The position numbers and the translations under genes are program-made. 7,032 bases of DNA from Gemmataceae bacterium (GTDB lineage Bacteria > Planctomycetota > Planctomycetia > Gemmatales > Gemmataceae). This document shows positions 1 through 5,678 of this stretch, piece after piece. Below the pieces are notes generated by a model. It made no database searches, was not told the origin of the DNA, and was given only the letters and a program-made list of their open reading frames with translations. The first letter of the stretch is position 1. Each line of letters begins with the position of its first letter. The stretch spans positions 1 through 7,032 of the forward strand of contig CANLGS010000206.1 in assembly GCA_947490035.1 (NCBI GenBank). The letters are read 5' to 3'.

Positions 1-196
1 ATGACTCCCGGCCTTCCTGGTTGGACGAGCATGTTGGTGTGGTTACCCATGTTCTCCGCCAGGAAGGCTGTTTCGTCACCGTCGATCTGCCCATGTCCTT
101 GTCAGGACACGACTTCATCCAGAGAGCCCGACCGGTTACGCCCAAATCAAATCGCACTTTGAACTCGAGGTTTACAAGAAGGCATTCGATGCCGCG
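1..196. other. Region without a convincing gene; right end continues the next gene's reading frame
   Basis: I see no gene here that I can defend. A 53-codon plus-strand frame (1-162) begins with ATG but is rich in Ser and Pro and shows no domain. A minus-strand frame (101 to 3) reads as a soluble-looking peptide but has no start and runs off the window. The last part, about 146-196, is in frame with the gene starting at 197 and reads IKSHFELEVYKKAFDAA, which resembles the usual N-terminus of the four-helix-bundle family. There is no in-frame ATG, GTG or TTG between the stop codon at 2-4 and position 197. The homologous sequence therefore lies outside the formally callable gene. Confidence 0.5.
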
Positions 197-523
197 ATGA
201 AGTTGTTCGTTGCCTCGAAAGCGTTCCCGCGGGAAGAGGTGTACTCGCTCACGGACCAAGTTCGACGTTCTTCGCGCTCGGTGTGCGCGAACCTGTCCGA
301 AGCGTGGCGGAAGCGCATCTACGAGGCCGCGTTTATTAGCAAGGTGAACGACGCCGAAAGCGAAGCGGCCGAAACGCAAACCTGGGTCGCGTTCGCGGTG
401 AAATGCGAATACCTCAATCGAGAAGCGGGAGTTGAATTGCACACCCTTTACGAAGAGGTCATCCGCATGCTCGTCTCGATGCGGTGCCACCCAGAACAGT
501 GGATCGTCGCAGCGAATCGCTGA
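197..523 (+). CDS. Four-helix-bundle protein (23S rRNA-intervening-sequence/S23 family), possibly N-terminally truncated
   Basis: This encodes 108 residues from the only in-frame ATG. The sequence matches the small helical family often annotated 'four helix bundle protein' or 'S23 ribosomal/IVP'. Visible hallmarks are YSLTDQVRRSSRSVCANLSE at about residues 16-35, followed by AWRKRIYEAAFISKV and a helix with the pattern DAESEAAETQTWVAFAVKC (about 52-70). The family usually runs to about 115-130 residues and begins with a 'F-x-x-L-x-V-Y' helix. Here that helix is encoded in frame at about 155-196, upstream of the ATG, with no start codon available. Either a non-canonical start is used, or an upstream rearrangement removed the original start. 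The biochemical role of the family is not established. Some members are encoded inside 23S rRNA intervening sequences, but no rRNA is seen here. Family assignment is fairly sure; the start and functionality are not. Confidence 0.78.
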   Translation: MKLFVASKAFPREEVYSLTDQVRRSSRSVCANLSEAWRKRIYEAAFISKVNDAESEAAETQTWVAFAVKCEYLNREAGVELHTLYEEVIRMLVSMRCHPEQWIVAANR

Positions 524-557
524 CGAACTGTTGAGGGGAGAGCAGAGCGAACGCGCT

Positions 558-630
558 TTGTCTCCTCTCTCTTGTCTCCTTGTCTCCCCCTCTCTTGTCT
601 CCTTGTCTCCCCTCTCTCGTCTCCCCCTCT
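558..630. repeat. Pyrimidine-rich octamer tandem repeat (TTGTCTCC)
   Basis: Perfect TTGTCTCC octamers start at 558, 572, 580, 595 and 603, with a one-base variant (TCGTCTCC) at 617. They are joined by CT-rich linkers. The copies at 572-594 and 595-617 form a higher-order duplication of about 23 bp made of two octamers plus a C/T tail. The tract ends about a dozen bases before the methyltransferase start and leaves almost no purines on the plus strand. No ordinary Shine-Dalgarno sequence is therefore present for that gene. The rest of the 524-641 gap shows no gene or recognisable promoter. Confidence 0.85.
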
Positions 631-641
631 ATCTTTACCGC

Positions 642-1679
642 ATGAAGCACCTCACTGAACTCTTCGCGACGGTCGCGCACCGCGTCAAGCCGCCGGTCCT
701 GATCGCGCTCGGGCCGCCGTGGCCGGTCGCCAACCTCGTGAAGGAACTCGGGCTGCCCGAAGCCGAAGTCACCTGCGCGCAGTTCGACCTGCACCAGACC
801 GCCCGCGTCCGCGAGACGCTCGCCGAAGTCGGCGTCGCGGCGGAAGTCGTCACGGTCGCGGACCTGTGGGACTTGCCCACGAAGTTCAACACCGTCATCT
901 TCCCCGCGAGCGCATACGCCGACCGCGAGGTGAAACTCGATGTGGTCGAGCAGGGGTACCACGTCCTCGCGCCCGGCGGGCTGTTCCTCACGCTCTCCGA
1001 GTACGAGCGCGACAGCCAGTTCGCGAAGCTCCAGAAGAAGCTCTTCGGCAAGTGCGGCGAGACGCCGTCGAGCGAACACGGCATGGCGTTCTTCAGCGCG
1101 AAGACCGACGACAGCACCGAGCGCCGGCGGCACGAGATCAAGTACCACGCGAAGATCGGCGAAGGCGCGCCGATGGAGTTCGTGTCGCGCCCCGGCACGT
1201 TCAGCTACGGGCGGTTCGACACCGGCTCGCGGGCGATGCTCGAAGTGGCCGAAATCAACGAGCGCGACAACGTCCTCGACCTCGGCTGCGGGAACGGCGC
1301 GGTCGGGTGCCTCGCGAGCGCGAAGGCCGGGCCGAAGGGCTGCATCACGTTCATCGACAGCAGCCTGCGCGCGCTCGCGCTCGCGGAGTTGAACGCGAAG
1401 GCCAACAACGTGACCAACACGCGGTTCGTGACCGCGACGCGGCTGGAGGGGCTGGAGGACCGCGCGTTCGACGTGATCCTGGCGAACCCGCCGTACTACG
1501 CGAAGTCGGAGATCACCAAGCTGTTCATTGAGGGCGCGAAAGACTTGTTGAGGCCGCACGGCAAGTACTACATCGTCACCAAGATGCCGACTGCGGTGAT
1601 GCCGCTCATCTTCGAGACGTTCGGCGACTGCTCGGTGATCGAGAACCGCGGCTACTCGGTGGTCATCTCGGGGCTTTAA
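642..1679 (+). CDS. RsmC/RlmG-like class I SAM-dependent methyltransferase
   Basis: The 345-residue protein has two halves. Residues 1-160 resemble a degenerate methyltransferase fold (an ALGPPWPVANLV stretch near 22-33 and LAPGGLFLTL near 109-118) without a SAM-binding motif. Residues 180-345 form the catalytic domain. The linker PGTFSYGRFDTGSR (184-197) matches the 'PGxF...D.GS' segment of RsmC-type enzymes. SAM motif I is VLDLGCGNG (211-219), the acidic loop is IDS (238-240), and the catalytic NPPYY is at 282-286. In the family, NPP(F/Y) marks N-methylation of a base, and RsmC/RlmG methylate guanine N2 in 16S or 23S rRNA. A rRNA guanine-N2 methyltransferase is therefore the likely role, but the exact nucleotide cannot be read from sequence. 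The frame stays open upstream to an ATG at 432. I chose 642 because the upstream part overlaps the preceding gene and translates the pyrimidine repeat. No clear ribosome-binding site precedes 642. The gene converges on the vWA gene, 43 bp away. Confidence 0.85.
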   Translation: MKHLTELFATVAHRVKPPVLIALGPPWPVANLVKELGLPEAEVTCAQFDLHQTARVRETLAEVGVAAEVVTVADLWDLPTKFNTVIFPASAYADREVKLDVVEQGYHVLAPGGLFLTLSEYERDSQFAKLQKKLFGKCGETPSSEHGMAFFSAKTDDSTERRRHEIKYHAKIGEGAPMEFVSRPGTFSYGRFDTGSRAMLEVAEINERDNVLDLGCGNGAVGCLASAKAGPKGCITFIDSSLRALALAELNAKANNVTNTRFVTATRLEGLEDRAFDVILANPPYYAKSEITKLFIEGAKDLLRPHGKYYIVTKMPTAVMPLIFETFGDCSVIENRGYSVVISGL

Positions 1680-1690
1680 GTGACTACCGT

Positions 1691-1721
1691 AGCGGAATCC
1701 GGTTCGTGTACTCTGTCCGCT
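1691..1721. terminator. Weak inverted repeat between convergent stop codons
   Basis: AGCGGA (1691-1696) and TCCGCT (1716-1721) are exact reverse complements separated by 19 bases, in the 43-bp space between the convergent stops at 1679 and 1723. The stem is short, the loop long, and there is no T-run on either side. At most this is a weak candidate for a shared transcription end. Confidence 0.2.
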
Positions 1722-1722
1722 G

Positions 1723-2949
1723 TCAGTCCCGACCGCGCATCAGCGTTTGCTGGCCCCACGGGCAGCGGAACGGCCAGTCCTTCGTCAGCACCCACAGCGT
1801 CGGCACGCCGGGCGGTTGCTCGTCATACGGACCTTCGCCGTCGGTGAAGTACACCACGCCGTCGGGCCGGTGTTCCGCCAGGAACGCCGGCTCGAACACC
1901 GGGCGCAGGTCGGTGCCGCCGCGACCGGCCGCGTCCGCGAACGCGCCCGCGAACGGGTACACGCGGTGGATGATCGTGTCGCACTCCACCACCGTGAACC
2001 GCGCGAGCCGGCTCAACCTTCTCAGTTCCCCCGCGATGACGTTCAGCTCGTCCGTACTCATGCTGCCCGACGTGTCGATGGCGACCATCAGGCGCTTCGG
2101 CCTCGCCACGTCCGGCCGGTAGATGCGCCCCGGAATCTCGCCCACGCGTTCGCGGTGCCGGCGGTTGGGTCGCGTGTACGTGGTGAACGCGCGGCGCTGC
2201 GGCGTCGCGAACAGCCGCAGCGCGGTCTTCCAGTCCATCCGCGGCTTCAGCGGCGTTGGGAACTCTTCGTCCAACTCCTCGATGAAGTTCCCAGGATCGC
2301 GGCCCACGAGCGAACCGCCCATGCCGGTTAACCCGTTCCGCGCGCGGTCGCGTTTCACTTGATCTATCGCGCTGGAAACGAGGCGCTTCACGCGAATGTA
2401 CTGGCTCGTATCCGGTCGGCCGCTGCCGGGCACGCATCGGCCCACGCCGCGCGCGATGTGCGAATCGACCCACCGCGCCGGCACCGGAATGTCCGCGCCG
2501 GCCTGTCGCGCCTTCACCAGCAGTTCGTAGCGTTCGAGCGTGCTTTGGCCCATGCCAAGACCATGCTGCTTGAACATCGTCCACACCGGCGGGTTGCCCG
2601 GCAGCGGGTCGCGGATGAACTCGTTGGCGCTCACCTCCATCGCGACTTCCATCAGGTCGGGGTGCGCGGGTGCGGCGAACTCCGGGTTCGCGAGGTGGCC
2701 GAGGACGACGTGGTGAACCTCGTGCAGCAGCACGCCCTGCGTGTACTTCATGTAGCCGGGTTGCATGAAGTAGTCGGTGTTGACGTGCAGCCACACGTGC
2801 TTGCCGTGCGCGGACACCGCCATCACCGGGACGGACGGGTCTTCGACGGCCTGCACGCGCGCGAGTACCGCCGCGTAGTACGGGTAGTTCGCGAGGAACT
2901 GCGCCCCGTTCACGAACCCGGTGAACCAGTCGTGGATTGGTGTGACCAT
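1723..2949 (-). CDS. Metallopeptidase-like plus vWA-like domain protein (DUF2201 type), partner of MoxR ATPase
   Basis: The 408-residue protein has two regions. The N-terminal part carries HEVHH (76-80), a zincin-type HExxH, with a following helix containing E102 and N109-E110 that could supply a further zinc ligand. This layout matches the putative metallopeptidase domain that precedes the vWA-like domain in the DUF2201 family. The C-terminal part, from about 286, has the MIDAS motif D292-x-S294-x-S296 (DTSGSMS), a GGTD threonine at 346 and FTDGEG with D370. A complete metal-ion-dependent adhesion site is therefore likely. The middle (about 185-285) is basic. No signal peptide or membrane segment is seen, so it is probably cytosolic. 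It lies 59 bp downstream of the MoxR ATPase gene on the same strand, which fits co-transcription and a MoxR-vWA chaperone pair. No purine-rich ribosome-binding site precedes the ATG because a heptamer repeat fills that position. The client protein is unknown. Whether the HExxH part cleaves peptides is not shown. Confidence 0.87.
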   Translation of the reverse strand: MVTPIHDWFTGFVNGAQFLANYPYYAAVLARVQAVEDPSVPVMAVSAHGKHVWLHVNTDYFMQPGYMKYTQGVLLHEVHHVVLGHLANPEFAAPAHPDLMEVAMEVSANEFIRDPLPGNPPVWTMFKQHGLGMGQSTLERYELLVKARQAGADIPVPARWVDSHIARGVGRCVPGSGRPDTSQYIRVKRLVSSAIDQVKRDRARNGLTGMGGSLVGRDPGNFIEELDEEFPTPLKPRMDWKTALRLFATPQRRAFTTYTRPNRRHRERVGEIPGRIYRPDVARPKRLMVAIDTSGSMSTDELNVIAGELRRLSRLARFTVVECDTIIHRVYPFAGAFADAAGRGGTDLRPVFEPAFLAEHRPDGVVYFTDGEGPYDEQPPGVPTLWVLTKDWPFRCPWGQQTLMRGRD

Positions 2950-2951
2950 GA

Positions 2952-2979
2952 GAGTCAGGAGTCAGGAGTCAGGAGTTCG
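2952..2979. repeat. Heptamer tandem repeat (GAGTCAG)n between the MoxR and vWA genes
   Basis: Three perfect GAGTCAG units (2952-2958, 2959-2965, 2966-2972) are followed by a degraded fourth (GAGTTCG). They sit two bases upstream of the minus-strand vWA start codon, inside the 59-bp gap of the presumed operon. On the coding strand the repeat reads CTGACTC, so it replaces the usual ribosome-binding site region. Confidence 0.9.
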
Positions 2980-3008
2980 TTTAGCGTTCGCCCCGAAGGA
3001 GCGAATCG

Positions 3009-4406
3009 CTACACAAGCCCATGCTTCGCCAGCGTGTCGTCCAGGCCGTGTTGCCCGACGCCGCGAACCTGGCGCGCGAACGCGGTCAAGCCCGCGAGCG
3101 CGGCGGGCCGCTGCTTCAGGATGCTCAGGTCCGTCGCGGAGCGCGCGTCGAGCCACTTCCCCAGCGACTTCGCGAGGATCACCGCGCGGTGCGCCTTCAG
3201 CGGGTCGTTCACCCACGCCGCGACCGTCGCCATGCGCGCGGAGGTCGCGTAGTGCGCCTCCGCGATCTGCTCCGCGCTCAGTGGCAGCAGCCGCGCCGCG
3301 GCGGCCTGTTCGCCGATGGCCTTCTGCACGCCCGCGCGCAGGTCGCCGGGCAGGTCCGCGAGTAGCGCGTCGAACGCGTCCATGCTAAAGGCGTTCGCGT
3401 CGATGAGCCGCAGCAGTTCGGCCCCGTCAACGATGTCGAGCAGCCGGCGCGAGAGCTGGTGGAAGTGGTCCGTGAGGCCCGCGTCGCGGAGACCGCGGAG
3501 CCGCACTTGCAGTGAGCCGTCGGTGTGGTATCGCGCGAGCAAGGGCAGCACCTCCGCGTCGTCCGCGTCGGTGGTGTCGAGTTCCTTCGCGAGTTCGTCG
3601 CGCAACCGCTTCACCCACGCCGGCGGAAGATACCCGCCGAGCACGTCGTTCAGGAACGACTCGTCGGCGCGGTCCGCGTCGGTCATCACGGCGACGACCT
3701 GCGCCACGTAAAACCACGTCCGCGGCGGGACGGTGTCGAACAGGTCGTCGTGCTGCGCCGCGAGCCGGCGGATCGCGACGTTCGGGCAGTTCCGCTCCGC
3801 CCACTTGCGCCACGAGCGGATGTCGGCGCGCACCTTCAGTTGAAGGAACCGGCACCGCAAAGCCGGGTCGAGGGGCGTGACCTGATACTCGCCGTCCTCC
3901 GGGTTGATGGCGGCGAACGGCACCCACCCCGGCGGCAGTTCGTACTCGTGCAGCTTCCGCGCGGTGAGGAGTTGCAACGCCGGCTGCTGCACGGTGCGGT
4001 CGGCGCGGTTGAGTTCTTCGAGCAGCAGAATGCCCGCGCCTTCAGTGGGAAGCGCGGACGGGATTGCGTACCGTGTGCGGCCGTCGGCGAGAATGGGAAG
4101 CCCGACGAGGTCCGGCGGTTCGAGCAAGCTGAGGTCGAGTACAGCGAAGTCGATGCCGAGTTCGTCCGCGACCTGCTTCACGAGTTCCGATTTGCCGATA
4201 CCAGTCGGGCCTTCGAGCAGCACCGCGCGGTTCGCGCGGTACGCGAGCTTCAGCACCTCCGACGTGCGCTCGCCGATGGGCACCGCGGGCGGCGGCTTGG
4301 GCGCCGGCTTCGCCGCGTTGGAAGCGACGGGAGACGCGCTGGTGTTCGGCGAGCCGGGAGCGTGAGCGACCGGAGGTCCGGCCGGCGGTGTTCGTCTCGG
4401 CGGCAT
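3009..4406 (-). CDS. MoxR-family AAA+ ATPase
   Basis: The 465-residue protein begins with an Ala/Pro-rich, probably disordered tail (1-42), followed by an AAA+ core. Walker A is GPTGIGKS (66-73) and Walker B is ILLLEELNRA (126-135), with acidic E130/E131. The sensor-1 type segment AAINPED (165-171) and the LDPALRCRF stretch (179-187) with arginine-finger candidates R184/R186 follow. These are standard for MoxR ATPases, which act as chaperones that remodel or activate metalloenzymes and vWA-bearing complexes. The C-terminal half (about 210-465) is helical-looking and longer than in minimal MoxR proteins of roughly 300-350 residues, so it probably carries a partner-specific extension. I chose the ATG at 4406. 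A TTG at 4493 would add 29 residues, but it lacks a ribosome-binding site and a TTGACA hexamer lies just upstream of it. A modest GAGAG (4414-4418) is placed suitably before 4406. The vWA gene follows 59 bp downstream, consistent with an operon. Confidence 0.9.
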   Translation of the reverse strand: MPPRRTPPAGPPVAHAPGSPNTSASPVASNAAKPAPKPPPAVPIGERTSEVLKLAYRANRAVLLEGPTGIGKSELVKQVADELGIDFAVLDLSLLEPPDLVGLPILADGRTRYAIPSALPTEGAGILLLEELNRADRTVQQPALQLLTARKLHEYELPPGWVPFAAINPEDGEYQVTPLDPALRCRFLQLKVRADIRSWRKWAERNCPNVAIRRLAAQHDDLFDTVPPRTWFYVAQVVAVMTDADRADESFLNDVLGGYLPPAWVKRLRDELAKELDTTDADDAEVLPLLARYHTDGSLQVRLRGLRDAGLTDHFHQLSRRLLDIVDGAELLRLIDANAFSMDAFDALLADLPGDLRAGVQKAIGEQAAAARLLPLSAEQIAEAHYATSARMATVAAWVNDPLKAHRAVILAKSLGKWLDARSATDLSILKQRPAALAGLTAFARQVRGVGQHGLDDTLAKHGLV

Positions 4407-4497
4407 GGTCGCGCTCTCGTGAGTCGTCCTCTCAGCAATAATACGCGGAGCCGGTGCCGATTTCGACGACAGTAGTGAAATAGCAGATGGCAACGGT

Positions 4498-4503
4498 TGT
4501 CAA
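4498..4503 (-). promoter_or_regulatory. Candidate -35 hexamer (TTGACA) upstream of the MoxR gene
   Basis: On the minus strand a perfect TTGACA lies about 92 bp upstream of the chosen MoxR start at 4406. No good -10 box sits at the ideal spacing: 15 bases downstream is TATTTC and 17 bases downstream is TTTCAC. The local sequence is more A/T-rich than its surroundings. The position supports a start at 4406 rather than 4493, but the promoter call is weak. Confidence 0.3.
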
Positions 4504-4526
4504 GTAGAATGGCTCGACCCTGAAGA

Positions 4527-4546
4527 GCGTCGCGTAGCCGCGACGC
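4527..4546. promoter_or_regulatory. Perfect 8-bp hairpin in the leader of the WD40 gene
   Basis: GCGTCGCG (4527-4534) and CGCGACGC (4539-4546) are exact reverse complements around a four-base TAGC loop. The element lies 19 bp upstream of the WD40 ATG and just before the likely ribosome-binding site GGAG (4552-4555, ten bases before the ATG). It would be a very stable RNA hairpin or a DNA operator. A terminator role is unlikely because it is not followed by a T-run and it precedes a gene. The rest of the divergent space 4407-4565 shows no other clear element. Confidence 0.5.
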
Positions 4547-4565
4547 GCGGCGGAGCGCGAACCCG

Positions 4566-5507
4566 ATGCGTGTGATCGAGGCGAAACTTGGCGAAGTGCG
4601 TGCGGTCGCGGTGTCGCCCGACGGCCGGTTCGTCGCCGCGTGCGGGATAGAAGCGCTCGGCGTATTCCACTGGGCGACCGGCGAACCGGTGCCCGGCGCT
4701 CGCTCGACGGGCACAGCCGAACAGGTTGTGTTTGCGCCGGGCAGCGACTGGTTCGTGCGGGCGCTCCGCGGCGCCCTGTGCCCAGAGGGAGTTGAGCGAC
4801 TCCCGCCGGAACTGCCAGATCGGGGACTGCGGTTCGCAGGCGGCGTAGCCGTGTCTCCAGACGGCAAGACACTCGTCGCTACGACACACGCACTCCTCAA
4901 CACAACAGGCATACCCACGAACCAAGCAAAACTGGCGCGATGGATGCTTACCTCGCCACCACTCGCCACGAAATTTGACTTGCGTTGGACGCCGCTCATC
5001 CTGCGGTCGATCTTGGGGTTCGACGACTGGCCGCCATTCAATCGGCTCGCGTTCAGCCCGAACGGTGAGTTCCTGGCTGGCATCTCGTCGTCCGGCTTCG
5101 AGTTGCGGTTCGGGCGAACCGGCGGGATCGACTACCGTCACCGAATGCCCAGAGGCACCCGGTTCACCGTGCCCGGCTTCGTGTCGTTCGACCGCGACAG
5201 CGGCACCTGCGCGTTCGGCTGGGCCGACGAGTTCCACCTCCTCGGCATCTCGACGGGGACGAGCAAGTCAGGTCCGCGAATCGAAGCGAGCTTCCGCGAC
5301 GCGGCGTTCCTCCCGTCCGGCCGTCACTTCGCAACGGTCGGTGACGACGGCCGGCTGAAGTTGTGGGATCCGCGGACGTGGAAGGTGGTGCGCGAGTACG
5401 ACTGGGATTGCGCGGCGCTGACGGCGCTCGCGTTCTCCGCCGACGGTTCGGCCGGCGTGTGCGGCACCGCCGACGGCCGGTTGGTGCAGTTCGATGTGGA
5501 TGAGTGA
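4566..5507 (+). CDS. WD40-repeat beta-propeller protein
   Basis: The 313-residue protein is the size of a single six- or seven-bladed propeller. Recurrent blade-turn motifs are visible: SPDGR (17-21), SPDGK (97-101), SPNGE (164-168), LPSGRH (249-254) and SADGS (291-295). Each is preceded by a hydrophobic strand such as VRAVAV, GGVAV, NRLAF, RDAAF and LTALAF. The best-preserved unit is DGRLKLWDPRTWKVVREYDW (261-280), with the classic WD dipeptide at 267-268. The middle blades (about 105-160 and 175-245) are degenerate. There is no signal peptide, kinase, caspase or other effector domain, so it is likely a cytosolic binding scaffold. Such proteins are abundant in planctomycetes and most have no assigned partner. 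The ATG at 4566 has GGAG upstream. The gene is divergent from the MoxR unit, so a functional link to it is only positional. Confidence 0.82.
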   Translation: MRVIEAKLGEVRAVAVSPDGRFVAACGIEALGVFHWATGEPVPGARSTGTAEQVVFAPGSDWFVRALRGALCPEGVERLPPELPDRGLRFAGGVAVSPDGKTLVATTHALLNTTGIPTNQAKLARWMLTSPPLATKFDLRWTPLILRSILGFDDWPPFNRLAFSPNGEFLAGISSSGFELRFGRTGGIDYRHRMPRGTRFTVPGFVSFDRDSGTCAFGWADEFHLLGISTGTSKSGPRIEASFRDAAFLPSGRHFATVGDDGRLKLWDPRTWKVVREYDWDCAALTALAFSADGSAGVCGTADGRLVQFDVDE

Positions 5508-5510
5508 GTG

Positions 5511-5677
5511 TAGTCATCACGCTCCGCGTGATGTCCGGAGTGCAGTCATCACGCTCCGCGTGATGCGTCCGCGCAGCGAACGGCTTTCTCTTTCGTAACG
5601 CAAGGCGCCGCTGCGCGGCGTGCATCACGCGGAGCGTGATGACTACACTCCGGACATCACGCGGAGCGTGATGACTA
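5511..5677. repeat. Nested near-perfect palindrome filling a convergent intergenic gap
   Basis: The 55-bp left arm (5511-5565) and right arm (5623-5677) are reverse complements with a single mismatch. Each arm contains two 22-bp units that are themselves hairpins: CATCACGC and GCGTGATG around a three-base loop. Units lie at 5512-5533 and 5544-5565 in one orientation, and at 5623-5644 and 5655-5676 in the other. The two units within an arm are separated by the same ten-base spacer, apart from the one mismatch. Inside, GCGCAGCG (5571-5578) pairs with CGCTGCGC (5609-5616), leaving only about 30 bases unpaired. The element starts 4 bp after the WD40 stop and ends 2 bp before the YkgJ stop. It could act as a bidirectional terminator or be a dispersed REP/MITE-like element. 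There is no transposase, and no T-run follows the hairpins. Confidence 0.93.
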
Positions 5678-5678
5678 C

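Noticed and set aside
432..641. Upstream extension of the methyltransferase from an ATG at 432
   Set aside because: It would overlap most of the end of the preceding gene in another frame and translate the CT repeat into low-complexity Ser/Leu/Pro. The family-like N-terminus begins at 642.
459..1559. Long minus-strand open frame opposite the methyltransferase
   Set aside because: It is Arg/Glu/Val-rich with no domain, and it mirrors the GC-rich codons of the plus-strand gene, which has clear SAM and NPPY motifs.
2359..3252. Plus-strand open frame opposite the vWA gene and the end of the MoxR gene
   Set aside because: It is His/Arg/Val-rich shadow sequence crossing the boundary between two real minus-strand genes and has no domain of its own.
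4407..4493. 29-residue N-terminal extension of the MoxR gene from a TTG
   Set aside because: The start codon is rare and has no ribosome-binding site, and the extension runs through likely promoter sequence. The ATG at 4406 has a plausible GAGAG upstream.
4250..5083. Minus-strand open frame spanning the divergent promoter and the WD40 gene
   Set aside because: It overlaps the start of the MoxR gene and the WD40 gene, and its composition (Arg/Ser/Pro) is that of a shadow frame.
5512..5676. CRISPR-like array of 22-bp repeats
   Set aside because: Units occur in both orientations as two mirrored pairs, the 'spacers' are ten bases and the same in both arms, and no cas gene is present. It is a palindrome, not a CRISPR array.
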